A DNA stretch of 64,000 nt from Bacteroides luhongzhouii (GCF_009193295.2 NZ_CP059973.1:2728001-2792000); one strand, 5' to 3'; positions 36,051-46,124 are shown, counted from the first letter of the stretch. Numbers and translations are program-made. The notes: generated by a model not told the origin, from the letters alone.

Positions 36051-36599
36051 TTTTTCTTCTTCGTATGGGCTGCTAGTGTCACCACCTATGTCAAATCCTT
36101 CCTGATCGAAATCTTCCATGTCGAAGTCTTGGTCTCCATAGAAGTTTTCATCCAAATCAAGAGAACCTCCGGCAGCGGCCATTTCTTCAAAATCTACCGT
36201 TTGTTTGGGAGCGTCTCCTGATTTCTTGGTGCATTTGGCGCCATTCATATCTTTTCCGGTGATAATCTCGGATAGTTCGATGAAGAAGCAACGTTCTGTC
36301 ATGTAATCGAATACATATAGCAGTTTCTGTTTTTCATCTTCAACCAGTTCGCTGATAGCAGTTTCTTTCATCACCCAGCTATCTATTTCCGGATTGTCGT
36401 CCATTTCTTCCAAGGTTACTTCTTTTTCTTTTTCCCAATCGTCATCGCAGATAAAGAAAGAAGTCATCTGGTCGTTTGCGTACCCTGTTGATTTCAGTAT
36501 TGCTTCATGGAAGTCATAAAAAGTTGCTTCCGGATCAATTTGTATTTCTCTGACAAAATCGTCAACTTCATCAGATATGATAGTAAATCTGTATATCAT
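36045..36599 (-). CDS. pRiA4b ORF-3 family protein with an acidic tail
   Basis: A 184-residue protein. Residues about 1-110 match the plasmid pRiA4b ORF-3-like (IS1096 TnpR-like) fold: IYRFTIISDEVDDFVREIQIDPEATFYDFHEAI, then SFFICDDDWEKEKEV and YVFDYMTERCFFIEL. The last 50 residues are strongly acidic and low-complexity. Despite the family name there is no transposon here. The function is unknown. It lies 21 bases after lpxA in the same run and is a stable chromosomal neighbour of lipid A genes. Confidence 0.75.
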   Translation of the reverse strand: MIYRFTIISDEVDDFVREIQIDPEATFYDFHEAILKSTGYANDQMTSFFICDDDWEKEKEVTLEEMDDNPEIDSWVMKETAISELVEDEKQKLLYVFDYMTERCFFIELSEIITGKDMNGAKCTKKSGDAPKQTVDFEEMAAAGGSLDLDENFYGDQDFDMEDFDQEGFDIGGDTSSPYEEEKF

Positions 36600-36620
36600 A
36601 ATATGACTATTTTGAGCTGT

Positions 36621-37388
36621 TTATTTAATAATACCACGTTCTGAATTACGGATGAAATCGATGATATAGTTAATTTCCGGGCTCTTTTCGAATTCATCTT
36701 CTATTTTTTTCAATGCTTCTGTCGTGTTCAAACCACTTTGGTAAATGATACGATATGCATTGTGAATACTTTCGATCACTTCATTGGAGAAGCCACGACG
36801 GCGCAAGCCGATGATGTTGATTCCACTGAAAGCGATCGGCTCGCGTCCTGCAATAATGTAAGGAGGAATATCTTTACTGAAGCGGCATCCGCCCTGAATC
36901 ATTACATGACTGCCTACATGACAGAATTGGTGCATCAATACATTGGCGCTGACAATCGCGTTATCATCAATGACGATTTCGCCTGCCATCTTGGTAGAGT
37001 TACCAATGATACATCCGTTACCAACCAATGCGTCGTGTGCTACGTGTACACCTTCCATCAATAAATTGTTATTTCCCACAATCGTGCGCCCTTTAGCTGC
37101 TGTACCACGGTTGATTGTTACATTTTCACGAATCAGATTATTATCTCCGATTTCGGCTGTCGATTCTTCACCTCGAAATTTGAGATCCTGCGGAATGGCT
37201 CCGATAACGGCACCCGGAAAAATCGTGTTTCCGTTACCAATACGTGAACCGTATAAAATATTGGCGTTAGCCATAATTTTATTGTTGTCGCCGATAACTA
37301 CGTTCTTATCTATAAATACAAAAGGCGCAATTTCTACATTTTCCCCAATCTTAGCTTCGGGATGGATATACGCTAAAGGACTTATCAT
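36621..37388 (-). CDS. lpxA: UDP-N-acetylglucosamine acyltransferase
   Basis: The preferred ATG at 37386-37388 gives MISPLAYIHPEAKIG and 255 residues; a start five codons earlier is possible. The left-handed beta-helix hexapeptide repeats run through the first 190 residues, with the catalytic His in HVAHDALVGN, followed by the C-terminal helical domain. It is the first acyltransferase of lipid A synthesis, in the cytosol. It is 18 bases after lpxC/fabZ. Confidence 0.95.
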   Translation of the reverse strand: MISPLAYIHPEAKIGENVEIAPFVFIDKNVVIGDNNKIMANANILYGSRIGNGNTIFPGAVIGAIPQDLKFRGEESTAEIGDNNLIRENVTINRGTAAKGRTIVGNNNLLMEGVHVAHDALVGNGCIIGNSTKMAGEIVIDDNAIVSANVLMHQFCHVGSHVMIQGGCRFSKDIPPYIIAGREPIAFSGINIIGLRRRGFSNEVIESIHNAYRIIYQSGLNTTEALKKIEDEFEKSPEINYIIDFIRNSERGIIK

Positions 37389-37406
37389 GCTTTTAAATAT
37401 CAATTA

Positions 37407-38792
37407 TTACTTATTTTTTACTATTTGTGCCATGAACTCTGCTTCGCAAACAACTTTCTCGCCGACAAACGCATATCCTTTCATGGTAGAAATACCACGG
37501 CGGATAGGTGCCAGCAGTTCTACACGAAAGATGATTGTATCTCCCGGCACTACTTTTTGGCGGAATTTCACTCCATCTATTTTCATGAAATAGGTAGAAT
37601 AACGTTCAGGATCATCTACGGAATTCAAGACAAGCAAACCTCCGACTTGTGCCATTGCCTCCACTTGAAGTACTCCCGGCATAACGGGTTCTTGTGGGAA
37701 ATGTCCCTGAAAGAAAGGTTCGTTGGCTGTAATATTTTTAATACCTACAATGTAGTTGGCACCAATTTCAATCACTTTGTCCACCAGTTGGAAAGGATAG
37801 CGGTGAGGCAACAATTCGCGGATACGGTTTACGTCCATTACCGGCTCACGGCTACAGTCGTAACTTGGAGCCTGTATCTCGTGCAGACGGATTTCTTTCC
37901 GCATCTGACGGGCAAATTTATTGTTGATGGTATGCCCCGGACGAGTAGCGATGATACGACCTTTAATCGGTTTGCCAATTAAAGCGAGGTCACCGATGAC
38001 ATCCAGTAGTTTGTGACGGGCACATTCATTGGGCCAAACTAACGGTTTGTGATTAATATAGCCTAACTGATCGGCATCCATGTGAGGTACTCCCATCACA
38101 TCTGCCAACTTGTCGAAGCTTTCCTGTGACATCTTGCGTTCGTAGATTACGATCGCATTGTCCAGGTCGCCACCTTTAATCAATCCGGCAGAGAGCAACG
38201 GTTCTATTTCACGAACAAAGACGAAAGTACGGCTGGCAGCCACTTCGTCTTTGAAATTATGCATATCTTCAAGTGTAGCAAACTGATTCGGGATAATAGT
38301 CGAATCGTAAGAAACCAGTACATTCAGACTGAAATTCTCGTCAGGTAGTACAATAATAGAAGACCCTGTCGTTTCATCCCGGAACTCAATTTTAGACTTG
38401 ATAATATAAAAGTCTTTGACGGCATTTTGCTCTACTGTTCCTACACGTTCTATTTCTTGTACGTAATATTGTGCACTACCATCTAAAATAGGAAATTCCG
38501 GTCCGTTAACTTGGATCAGGCAGTTATCAATGCCCAATGCGTAAAGGGCTGCCATACCATGTTCAATGGTGCTTACTTTGACTCCATTTTTCGACAATAC
38601 AGTACCACGGGTGGTTTCTGTTACATTGTCAGCTACTGCGTCGATAGTTGGTTGTCCTTCTACGTCAATGCGTTGGATTTTATATCCGTGATTGTCCGGA
38701 GCCGGATTAAAGGTTACAGTGAGATCAAGTCCAGTGTGAAGACCTTTCCCGCTCAGTGAAAAGCTATCTTTCAGCGTTTTTTGTTTCAGCAT
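37407..38792 (-). CDS. lpxC/fabZ: Bifunctional LpxC deacetylase / FabZ dehydratase
   Basis: A 461-residue fusion characteristic of Bacteroidetes. The N-terminal part (about 1-300) is LpxC, the zinc deacetylase that commits UDP-3-O-acyl-GlcNAc to lipid A: TLKDSFSLSGKGLHTG, STIEHGMAALYALG (zinc His), HKLLDVIGDLAL (zinc His/Asp). The C-terminal part (about 315-461) is FabZ, the 3-hydroxyacyl-ACP dehydratase, with LLPHRYPFQLVD and the GHFPQEPVMPGVLQVEAMAQ signature. One protein thus serves both lipid A and fatty-acid synthesis. It starts three bases after lpxD. Confidence 0.97.
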   Translation of the reverse strand: MLKQKTLKDSFSLSGKGLHTGLDLTVTFNPAPDNHGYKIQRIDVEGQPTIDAVADNVTETTRGTVLSKNGVKVSTIEHGMAALYALGIDNCLIQVNGPEFPILDGSAQYYVQEIERVGTVEQNAVKDFYIIKSKIEFRDETTGSSIIVLPDENFSLNVLVSYDSTIIPNQFATLEDMHNFKDEVAASRTFVFVREIEPLLSAGLIKGGDLDNAIVIYERKMSQESFDKLADVMGVPHMDADQLGYINHKPLVWPNECARHKLLDVIGDLALIGKPIKGRIIATRPGHTINNKFARQMRKEIRLHEIQAPSYDCSREPVMDVNRIRELLPHRYPFQLVDKVIEIGANYIVGIKNITANEPFFQGHFPQEPVMPGVLQVEAMAQVGGLLVLNSVDDPERYSTYFMKIDGVKFRQKVVPGDTIIFRVELLAPIRRGISTMKGYAFVGEKVVCEAEFMAQIVKNK

Positions 38793-38795
38793 TGG

Positions 38796-39836
38796 TTACT
38801 TATTTAATAGTTGTTTTAATTCTTCTACTTCTTTGCGCAACTTACGCAGTTCTTTCTGCATATCCGGCAGGCTTCTTTGTGCAATGGATGATTTGAAATA
38901 TTGCTTCAGTTCCATAGGAGGAGTTCCGATAAGCTGGCTACCGGACTTGATGTCTCCCGGTACGCCTGATTGTGCGCCTAATCCAACTTTATCTCCTATT
39001 TTAGCATGTCCTGCAATACCTACCTGGCCACCGATCATACACCATTCACCAACTTTGGTAGAACCGGCAATTCCGGCTTGCGCAGCCATAACGGTATGCG
39101 AACCTATTTCATCATTGTGTGCTATTTGTATCAGGTTGTCCAACTTGACACCGCTATGTACTACCGTAGCTCCCATTGTAGCACGGTCTACACACGTGTT
39201 AGCACCTATATCTACTTTATCTTCCAGAATAACAATTCCGATTTGCGGAATCTTATCGTATCCGTTCGGAGTGGGAGCAAAACCAAATCCGTCAGCTCCA
39301 ATCACTGCACCCGAATGAAGGATACATTCATTACCTATGCGGCAATCATGATAAACATTTACATTGGAGTAAAGCAAGCAACTGTTGCCTATTTTCACGC
39401 CGTCTCCAACGAAAGTGTGCGGGTAAATTTGAGTATTATCTCCGATCACGGTATTTTCACCGATATAGGCAAAAGCACCGATGTATACGTTCTCACCAAT
39501 TTTGGCGCTGGGTGCAACGAAAGCTAATGAATCTATACCTTGTTTCTTAGGCTTACTCATCTCATAAAGATTGAGCAATTTGGCCAGACTTTCATATGCA
39601 TTGTCTACTTTGATAAGAGTAGCTTTAATTTCGTGTTCGGGAGTGAAGTCCTTATTAACCAGGACAATGCTTGATTGTGTCTCGTAGATGTAAGGTGTAT
39701 ATTTGGGATTTGACAGGAAAGAAATTGCTCCGGGCATTCCCTCTTCAATTTTAGCGAATGTGTGTACCGTAGCGTTTTCGTCTCCAATGATTTCCCCTTG
39801 GATAAATGCTGCAATTTGCTTAGCCGAGAACTCCAT
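38796..39836 (-). CDS. lpxD: UDP-3-O-acylglucosamine N-acyltransferase
   Basis: A 346-residue protein: an N-terminal uridine-binding domain ([18 protein letters not shown], then [14 protein letters not shown]), a long hexapeptide-repeat beta-helix (about 100-290) with the catalytic His region [13 protein letters not shown], and a C-terminal coiled helix. It adds the N-linked hydroxyacyl chain in lipid A synthesis. It directly precedes lpxC/fabZ and lpxA in one transcript. Confidence 0.95.
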   Translation of the reverse strand: MEFSAKQIAAFIQGEIIGDENATVHTFAKIEEGMPGAISFLSNPKYTPYIYETQSSIVLVNKDFTPEHEIKATLIKVDNAYESLAKLLNLYEMSKPKKQGIDSLAFVAPSAKIGENVYIGAFAYIGENTVIGDNTQIYPHTFVGDGVKIGNSCLLYSNVNVYHDCRIGNECILHSGAVIGADGFGFAPTPNGYDKIPQIGIVILEDKVDIGANTCVDRATMGATVVHSGVKLDNLIQIAHNDEIGSHTVMAAQAGIAGSTKVGEWCMIGGQVGIAGHAKIGDKVGLGAQSGVPGDIKSGSQLIGTPPMELKQYFKSSIAQRSLPDMQKELRKLRKEVEELKQLLNK

Positions 39837-39918
39837 GTCTTTAATTTAAAATTTAATTAGTTCACAAATAACGGATTTTTTTTTCAGATTTCCGTGTTAT
39901 TGCATGAATATTTTATAC

Positions 39919-41148
39919 TTATCTGTGTAATCTCTGATAGCAGAGATAGTATTTCTTTACCTTTTTGGACAATAATGAGATGTTCAGCATGTCCGATGCT
40001 TCGGCAATATTTTTGATAGTGCCGTCTTTGTAGATAATATCAATACTGTCATCTGCCGGGTCATACATATTCTTTTCGATGCTGGGGGTAGAGACAAAAT
40101 AGTTCGCTTCGGAAAGGGTTATGCCTAATTGCTGGCTGATGTGCAAAGTTAATTCTTTTTTTCTGTCCTCACTAATAGGTTCCGACGAAATTTCCACTTT
40201 AAAGATATTTCGGTTTATCATTCCCGTACTTAAAGTAGAAAGTACCTTATCTGTGTGGGTGCTCCACACTTTCAAGGCTGTCCATATATCGTTGTCGTCC
40301 AGCTGGATGAAATTCTCCAGACAGTCGGGGTTATTATAGAATTCCGTAGGATTGATATCATTGTAAAGGAAAAAACGAAATGCGGGTGATGCAAATAGTT
40401 CCACTCCTCGTGAAGCTAGTTCTTTGGCACGTAATAGAGTACTAATCAGCATCTTTTCGTATGCCACGGACGTCTTGTGCAGGTATACTTGCCAGTACAT
40501 CAGGCGACGTGCCGTGAGGAAATTCTCGATAGAATAGATCCCTTTGGATTCGACAACCAAACGGTCATCCGCTACATCAAGCATTTTGATAATTCGGGCA
40601 GAACCGATGTTACCTTCTGTCACGCCTGTGTAAAAGCTGTCGCGGCGAAGATAATCAAGTCGGTCCATATCCAACTGACCGCTTACGAGTTGATGTAGAA
40701 AGCGTTTCGGGTATTCGTCCTTGAAGATTTGGATGGCAAGACTCAGCTGGCCGTTCATCTCTTTGTTCATCCGTTCCATCAGCATGAGAGAAATCTCTTC
40801 GTGTGAGACTCCTTTTACAATCGTGTCTTCCAGCACATGCGAGAAAGGTCCGTGTCCTATATCATGCAACAAGATGGCAGCCTGTACGGCTTCCGCTTCA
40901 CTATCAAAGATGAAGTTGCCTTTGGAGGTCAGTTGGGTGATAGCTTCACTCATCAGATAAAAAGCACCTAAGGAGTGTTGGAAGCGGGTGTGTTGCGCAC
41001 CGGGGTACACAACAGATGACAATCCTACTTGCTTGATGCGGGTAAGACGCTGCAAAAGGGGATGCCGTACTATATCGTACAGTAACCCCTTTGGAATATT
41101 GATGAACCCGAATACGGGGTCGTTAATTATCTTTCTTTCGTAAGGCAT
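39919..41148 (-). CDS. HD-domain phosphohydrolase
   Basis: A 409-residue protein of the dGTPase-like HD family: the N-terminal INDPVFGFINIP motif, HTRFQHSLGAFYLM, and the metal-binding LLHDIGHGPFSHVLE with the DRLDYLRRDSFYTG aspartate downstream. Such proteins hydrolyse (deoxy)nucleoside triphosphates; the substrate of this subgroup is not certain. It lies between pyrF and lpxD in the minus-strand run, with an 82-base gap to lpxD. Confidence 0.88.
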   Translation of the reverse strand: MPYERKIINDPVFGFINIPKGLLYDIVRHPLLQRLTRIKQVGLSSVVYPGAQHTRFQHSLGAFYLMSEAITQLTSKGNFIFDSEAEAVQAAILLHDIGHGPFSHVLEDTIVKGVSHEEISLMLMERMNKEMNGQLSLAIQIFKDEYPKRFLHQLVSGQLDMDRLDYLRRDSFYTGVTEGNIGSARIIKMLDVADDRLVVESKGIYSIENFLTARRLMYWQVYLHKTSVAYEKMLISTLLRAKELASRGVELFASPAFRFFLYNDINPTEFYNNPDCLENFIQLDDNDIWTALKVWSTHTDKVLSTLSTGMINRNIFKVEISSEPISEDRKKELTLHISQQLGITLSEANYFVSTPSIEKNMYDPADDSIDIIYKDGTIKNIAEASDMLNISLLSKKVKKYYLCYQRLHR

Positions 41149-41178
41149 TCGTTTTCTTTAGAGATCCTTTTTCTCTTT

Positions 41179-42003
41179 TCAGAGAATTGCTTTGAGTTGT
41201 TCAGCCATTTGTGCCTGCACTTCTTGTGCGGCGGTGCGGGCAGCTTCTGCAAATTTCTCTGTTTTATCTACGTAGATAATACCACGTGAAGAATTAACAA
41301 TCAATCCGCATGTACTGTTCATACCATATTTGCAAACTTCTTCGAGTGAACCGCCTTGTGCTCCTATGCCTGGTACGAGAAGGAAATGGTTCGGGACAAT
41401 CTTACGGATATCCTCAAAAGCACGTCCTTGAGTAGCACCTACCACATACATCATGCGGTCGTCGCCAGCCCATTCCTGTGATTTGCGTAATACTTTCTCG
41501 AACAGACGTTCGCCGTTTACATCCTCTGTCAATTGGAAGTCATGAGATCCTTTGTTGGAAGTCAATGCCAACAGGATTACCCATTTGCCTTCATAAGTAA
41601 GGAACGGAGTAACGCTGTCTTCGCCCATGTAGGGGGCTACTGTTACAGAGTCAATATCCAATTCATCAAAGAATGTGCGGGCATACATTGCAGAAGTATT
41701 TCCGATGTCACCACGCTTTGCGTCAGCGATGATGAATTGATCCGGATAGTTATCTTTGATGTATTTTACTGTCTTTTCAAATGCGATCCATCCTTTTACA
41801 CCCATGCTTTCATAGAAAGCCAGATTGGGTTTGTAGGCGATACACAAATCAGCTGTCGCGTCAATGATTGCTTTGTTGAACGCGAAGATCGGATCTTCTT
41901 CTTTCAACAGATGTTCCGGTATTTTCTTGATGTCAGTATCAAGTCCTACACAAAGGAATGACTTTTTGCGCTTTATGTTTTCAAATAATTGTTGCTTATC
42001 CAT
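41179..42003 (-). CDS. pyrF: Orotidine 5'-phosphate decarboxylase (type 2)
   Basis: A 274-residue enzyme that decarboxylates OMP to UMP in pyrimidine synthesis. The catalytic [10 protein letters not shown] motif, [10 protein letters not shown] at the N-terminus, [11 protein letters not shown] and [10 protein letters not shown] are present. Length fits the longer type 2 group. It lies 30 bases before the HD gene and 75 bases after prfA. Confidence 0.95.
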   Translation of the reverse strand: MDKQQLFENIKRKKSFLCVGLDTDIKKIPEHLLKEEDPIFAFNKAIIDATADLCIAYKPNLAFYESMGVKGWIAFEKTVKYIKDNYPDQFIIADAKRGDIGNTSAMYARTFFDELDIDSVTVAPYMGEDSVTPFLTYEGKWVILLALTSNKGSHDFQLTEDVNGERLFEKVLRKSQEWAGDDRMMYVVGATQGRAFEDIRKIVPNHFLLVPGIGAQGGSLEEVCKYGMNSTCGLIVNSSRGIIYVDKTEKFAEAARTAAQEVQAQMAEQLKAIL

Positions 42004-42078
42004 CTTGTTATTTACTATTTTACAATTTACTATTGACTATTCTAAGAAACGGTTCTCGATCATCCACTTTTCACGTTT

Positions 42079-43191
42079 TTAAAGTTCGCTTTCTTTCAGG
42101 CGTTCCGCGTTTTCCGCTACGATCAGATGGTCGATACAATCCTGGATGTCTCCGTCCATGAAGGCTGCCAGATTATAGATTGTATAGTTGATGCGGTGGT
42201 CGGTGATGCGGCCCTGGGGATAATTGTAAGTCCGTATTTTTGCTGAACGGTCTCCGGTCGATACCATTGTCTTACGTTTGGAGGCAATATCATCGATATA
42301 TTTCTGATGTTCTTTGTCGTAGATAAAAGTACGGAGACGGGCCAAGGCACGCTCCTTGTTTTTGGGTTGGTCACGTGTTTCGGTACATTCGATGAGGATT
42401 TCTTCAGCGATGCCTGTGTTCGGGTTCTTCCAGATGTAACGCAGGCGTACTCCGGATTCTACCTTGTTTACATTCTGTCCGCCGGCACCACCACTTCGGA
42501 AGGTGTCCCATTTGATTTCTCCTTCGTTGATGACCACATCGAATTCTTCCGCTTCAGGAAGCACGGCCACTGATGCGGCTGAAGTGTGAACACGTCCTTG
42601 CGTTTCAGTAGCAGGAACACGTTGTACGCGGTGCACTCCCGATTCGTATTTTAAAATTCCGTATACATTATCGCCTGTCACACTACAAACGACTTCTTTG
42701 AATCCACCAGCTGTTCCTTCGTTCGCATTGGAGACTTCCATTTTCCAACCTTTGGTTTCACAGAATTTGGCATACATACGGAAGAGGTCGCCAGCAAAGA
42801 TAGCTGCTTCATCGCCTCCTGCGCCTCCGCGGATTTCGAGAATAGCGTTCTTGCTGTCTTGCGGGTCAGCAGGAACAAGCATTAGTTTGATTTCTTCTTC
42901 CAACGTCGGGAGTCGCTCTTGGCTATTGTCCATTTCTTCTTTCGCCATTTCGCGCATTTCAGCATCCGTTTCATTGGCAAGGATATTTTTAGCTTCTTCA
43001 ATATTACCCAGTAGTTGGATATATTCTTTCCTTGCTTTCATCAAGTCGTCTAATTCCTTATATTCTTTAGTCAACTTGACATAACGTTTCTGATCGGCAA
43101 TCACTGCCGGGTCTGTGATAAGGGTAGATATTTCTTCAAAACGGGCTACGAGTCCGTCTAATTTTTCTAGTATGGTACTATTGTCTGCCAT
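42079..43191 (-). CDS. prfA: Peptide chain release factor 1
   Basis: A 370-residue class-I release factor. The GGQ loop that hydrolyses peptidyl-tRNA lies in RSGGAGGQNVNKVES. The codon-recognition region contains the PAT tripeptide (RVPATETQGRVHTS) typical of RF1, which reads UAA and UAG. It starts three bases after purM. Confidence 0.96.
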   Translation of the reverse strand: MADNSTILEKLDGLVARFEEISTLITDPAVIADQKRYVKLTKEYKELDDLMKARKEYIQLLGNIEEAKNILANETDAEMREMAKEEMDNSQERLPTLEEEIKLMLVPADPQDSKNAILEIRGGAGGDEAAIFAGDLFRMYAKFCETKGWKMEVSNANEGTAGGFKEVVCSVTGDNVYGILKYESGVHRVQRVPATETQGRVHTSAASVAVLPEAEEFDVVINEGEIKWDTFRSGGAGGQNVNKVESGVRLRYIWKNPNTGIAEEILIECTETRDQPKNKERALARLRTFIYDKEHQKYIDDIASKRKTMVSTGDRSAKIRTYNYPQGRITDHRINYTIYNLAAFMDGDIQDCIDHLIVAENAERLKESEL

Positions 43192-43194
43192 TCT

Positions 43195-44361
43195 TTAATA
43201 TCTAAATTCTCCGAATTCGCTCTTAATGATTAATTCTGTTTGCTCGCATGCTTCAACACGTCCTACAATCTGTGCCGGGATACCGAATGATTCGGAGATA
43301 GCAATTACTTCTTCCGCATGTTCCGGTGACAGGTAAACTTCGAGGCGATGTCCCATATTGAATACCTTATACATTTCTGCCCAGTCCGTGCCGCTTTGTT
43401 CTTGGATCGTTTTGAATAAAGGAGGAACAGGGAAAAGATTGTCTTTTACTACGCGTACATTTTCTACAAAATGCAGTACTTTAGTTTGTGCACCACCGGA
43501 GCAATGTACCATTCCGTGGATTTTCGGGCGCAATGCATCAAGTAATTTCTTGACTACCGGCGCGTATGTACGAGTAGGAGAGAGTACTAACTTACCAGCA
43601 TCAATCGGAGAATTTTCTACGCTGTCTGTCAGTTTTAACTTGCCGGAATAAACCAATTCTTCAGGCACTGCAGCATCATAGCTTTCCGGATATTTTTCAG
43701 CAAGATATTTGCCGAATACGTCGTGGCGGGCACTCGTCAAACCGTTGCTACCCATACCGCCGTTGTATTCTTTTTCGTAAGTAGCTTGTCCGTAAGAAGC
43801 CAACCCGACAATAACGTCACCCGGACGAATATTGGCATTGTCGATAACGTCTGAACGCTTCATGCGGCAGGTTACGGTAGAGTCAACGATGATGGTGCGT
43901 ACCAAATCGCCGACATCAGCTGTTTCACCACCAGTTGCATATACACCTACGCCCATTTCACGGAGTTCGGCTAGCAATTCATCTGTCCCGTTGATGATGG
44001 CAGAGATTACTTCTCCTGGAATCAACAGTTTGTTACGTCCGATGGTAGAAGAAACAAGGATATTGTCAACAGCACCTACACAAAGCAGGTCGTCGATATT
44101 CATAATCAACGCATCCTGTGCAATACCTTTCCATACAGATAAGTCACCCGTTTCTTTCCAGTACATATAAGCAAGAGATGATTTGGTTCCGGCACCATCG
44201 GCATGCATGATGTTGCAATATTCCGGGTCACCTCCCAATATATCGGGAATAATTTTACAGAATGCTTTCGGGAAGATTCCTTTGTCGATGTTCTTGATGG
44301 CGTTGTGCACATCTTCTTTCGATGCGCTTACTCCACGCATCATGTATCGTTGATTACTCAT
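43195..44361 (-). CDS. purM: Phosphoribosylformylglycinamidine cyclo-ligase (AIR synthase)
   Basis: A 388-residue member of the PurM/AIR-synthase superfamily that makes 5-aminoimidazole ribonucleotide with ATP. The dimer-domain IMHADGAGTKSSLAY, the DALIMNIDDLLCVGA metal motif, the TGGETADVGDLV loop and the C-terminal VFNMGHRLEVY are clear. It is longer than E. coli PurM (345), as in other Bacteroidetes. It is the first gene of the long minus-strand run, with its own -7 box. Confidence 0.9.
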   Translation of the reverse strand: MSNQRYMMRGVSASKEDVHNAIKNIDKGIFPKAFCKIIPDILGGDPEYCNIMHADGAGTKSSLAYMYWKETGDLSVWKGIAQDALIMNIDDLLCVGAVDNILVSSTIGRNKLLIPGEVISAIINGTDELLAELREMGVGVYATGGETADVGDLVRTIIVDSTVTCRMKRSDVIDNANIRPGDVIVGLASYGQATYEKEYNGGMGSNGLTSARHDVFGKYLAEKYPESYDAAVPEELVYSGKLKLTDSVENSPIDAGKLVLSPTRTYAPVVKKLLDALRPKIHGMVHCSGGAQTKVLHFVENVRVVKDNLFPVPPLFKTIQEQSGTDWAEMYKVFNMGHRLEVYLSPEHAEEVIAISESFGIPAQIVGRVEACEQTELIIKSEFGEFRY

Positions 44362-44390
44362 GAGTTATAGAATTATTTTGTATACGGCTG

Positions 44391-44398
44391 CAAAAGTA
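44391..44398 (-). promoter_or_regulatory. -7 promoter box of the purM-to-miaA run
   Basis: The minus strand reads TACTTTTG, 29 bases upstream of the purM ATG. No later TAnnTTTG box was noted in the short gaps as far as miaA. Confidence 0.55.
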
Positions 44399-44498
44399 CA
44401 GTTTTTTTTTGGTACAGCCAACTAGGTACTAGTAAATGTTAATCATTAACTTTTTTACTTTAGGATATTCTCTTGAAAAGGAGAACAATAATAGAAAA

Positions 44499-44545
44499 TT
44501 AAGAGTTAAAATCATAGTAATGAGGACTATGAATTTAACTCTTAA
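44499..44545 (-). terminator. Terminator after lemA
   Basis: Twenty-base arms (44499-44518 and 44526-44545) pair with one mismatch around a seven-base loop. On the minus strand TTTTCTATTATT follows. It ends the phoH-to-lemA gene group. Confidence 0.8.
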
Positions 44546-44573
44546 TATAGAAGTGTTTTATCTAATCTTTTTT

Positions 44574-45155
44574 TTAGAATTCTACCTTCGGAGCCTTCTC
44601 ACTTCCTTCCTCAGCTTCAAAGTATGCTTTTTTATCGAAGCCGAACATTCCGGCGAAGATGCTCTTTGGGAAGCGGCGGATATTGGTATTATAAGCCTGT
44701 GCAGCATCATTGAAGTTTTTGCGTGCTACATTGATACGGTTTTCTGTTCCTTCCAGTTGAGCTTGAAGTTCCAGGAAGTTCTGGTTAGCTTTCAGGTCCG
44801 GATAATTCTCAGTAATGGCTAATAACTTGCCCAATGCTGATGTTACAGCACCTTGTGCTTTTTGATATTGTGCTAACTTTTCCGGTGTCAGGTCGGCGGC
44901 GTCTACTTTGATTTGAGTAGCCTGGCTACGTGCGGCAACAACTCCTTCCAGCGTTTCCTTTTCATGTGTCGCATATCCTTTCACAGTGTTTACCAGGTTA
45001 GGAATCAAGTCAGCACGACGTTGGTATTGAGTCTCTACATTTGCCCATTGGCCACTTACATTTTCGTCCATGGTAACCAGACCATTATATACACTTACTG
45101 CCCATATGACAAGGATAGCCACAACGGCTAAGATGATAATAATTGACTTTTTCAT
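44574..45155 (-). CDS. lemA: LemA family protein
   Basis: A 193-residue protein with an N-terminal membrane helix (about 3-22) and a helical-bundle LemA domain: YNGLVTMDENVSGQWANVETQYQRRADLIPNLVNTVKGY, then the ITENYPDLKANQNFLELQAQLEGTENRI signature. LemA proteins are envelope-associated and often sit beside TPM-domain proteins, as here. The role is unknown. It is 48 bases after the TPM gene. Confidence 0.93.
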   Translation of the reverse strand: MKKSIIIILAVVAILVIWAVSVYNGLVTMDENVSGQWANVETQYQRRADLIPNLVNTVKGYATHEKETLEGVVAARSQATQIKVDAADLTPEKLAQYQKAQGAVTSALGKLLAITENYPDLKANQNFLELQAQLEGTENRINVARKNFNDAAQAYNTNIRRFPKSIFAGMFGFDKKAYFEAEEGSEKAPKVEF

Positions 45156-45203
45156 GTTTCTTGTTTTTATTGAATTTGATAATTTGTTTTTTACTTATTC
45201 TCT

Positions 45204-46124
45204 TTAGAAACGAGAACCGGCACCGCCGCCGCCACCCATTCCTCCGCCGAAGCTGCCTCCGCTAAAGCCACCGCCACCGCCTCCGAAACTACCTCCGCCA
45301 AAGCCGCCGATGAACGGACCGCCTCCGCCGCCTCCCCGGTGATGGTAGTCACTATCATAACTTTGCTGGCGGCGTATGATGGTATGTCCGCAATTTCTGC
45401 ATATATAGGTGACATCTTCTGTTTTCACCCCATTAATCCGGGATACGACTGTGCTTCCGCTTCTCTGCAATTGATGTTTGCCACATTTCGGACACCGGCT
45501 TTGTTTACGTGCCGAAAAGAAAGCCAGACCTCCACCGATTACCATAAAGCAGAGGATAGCAAGAATAAAATCAAATGAACCACCGTCGCTTGAATCGGAG
45601 AGAGCGTCATTTTCCATCGAACCGTCAAGCCGCTGACAAGTCGCTTTCAGGCCAGCCACCATTCCTGCGTCCCAGTTTCCGTCTTTCAGGTAAGGAAGCA
45701 TATATCTTGTCTGAATCCTTTTACAGATAGCGTCGGGGAGTACTCCTTCCAGACCGTAACCTGTATAGAATTGGATACAACGTTGATCGGTGACCAACAA
45801 AATGACTAATCCGTTATTTTTGTCCTTCTTTCCTACACCCCATTTATTAAGCAACTGGTGGCAGAAGTTGAAACAATCTTCTTCTCCGATTGAGGGAACT
45901 ACGGCAACCACCGTTTCAATTCCTGTTTGTTGTTCCAAGGCATAAAGCATGGAGTCTATACTGTCACAAGCAGCCTGTGAAAGTATTCCTGCCGGGTTAC
46001 AGACATATTGCATTTTGTTTTGCAGATGTACTTTCGGGAGGTTGTCTACCGTGTATACTTTTTCTTGAGCTTGTAATGGGAGCAGAAGAATAGTTGCCAA
46101 TATAAAAGTCAGTATTGATTTCAT
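45204..46124 (-). CDS. TPM-domain protein with zinc ribbon and glycine-rich tail
   Basis: A 306-residue protein. Signal peptide (1-20), TPM domain (about 30-165; family members form phosphatase-like or chaperone-like domains in the envelope), a membrane helix (about 184-203), then a CxxC...CxxC zinc ribbon (Cys211, Cys214, Cys242, Cys245) that would face the cytosol, and a tail (264-304) made mostly of Gly, Phe and Ser. It precedes lemA, a common pairing. It has a -7 box of its own. The zinc ribbon between helix and tail is unusual. Confidence 0.85.
   Translation of the reverse strand: MKSILTFILATILLLPLQAQEKVYTVDNLPKVHLQNKMQYVCNPAGILSQAACDSIDSMLYALEQQTGIETVVAVVPSIGEEDCFNFCHQLLNKWGVGKKDKNNGLVILLVTDQRCIQFYTGYGLEGVLPDAICKRIQTRYMLPYLKDGNWDAGMVAGLKATCQRLDGSMENDALSDSSDGGSFDFILAILCFMVIGGGLAFFSARKQSRCPKCGKHQLQRSGSTVVSRINGVKTEDVTYICRNCGHTIIRRQQSYDSDYHHRGGGGGGPFIGGFGGGSFGGGGGGFSGGSFGGGMGGGGGAGSRF

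Noticed and set aside
36045..36599. Mobile element, because the family is also called IS1096/TnpR-like
   Set aside because: No terminal repeats or transposase lie nearby, and the gene is embedded in a housekeeping run. The name is historical.
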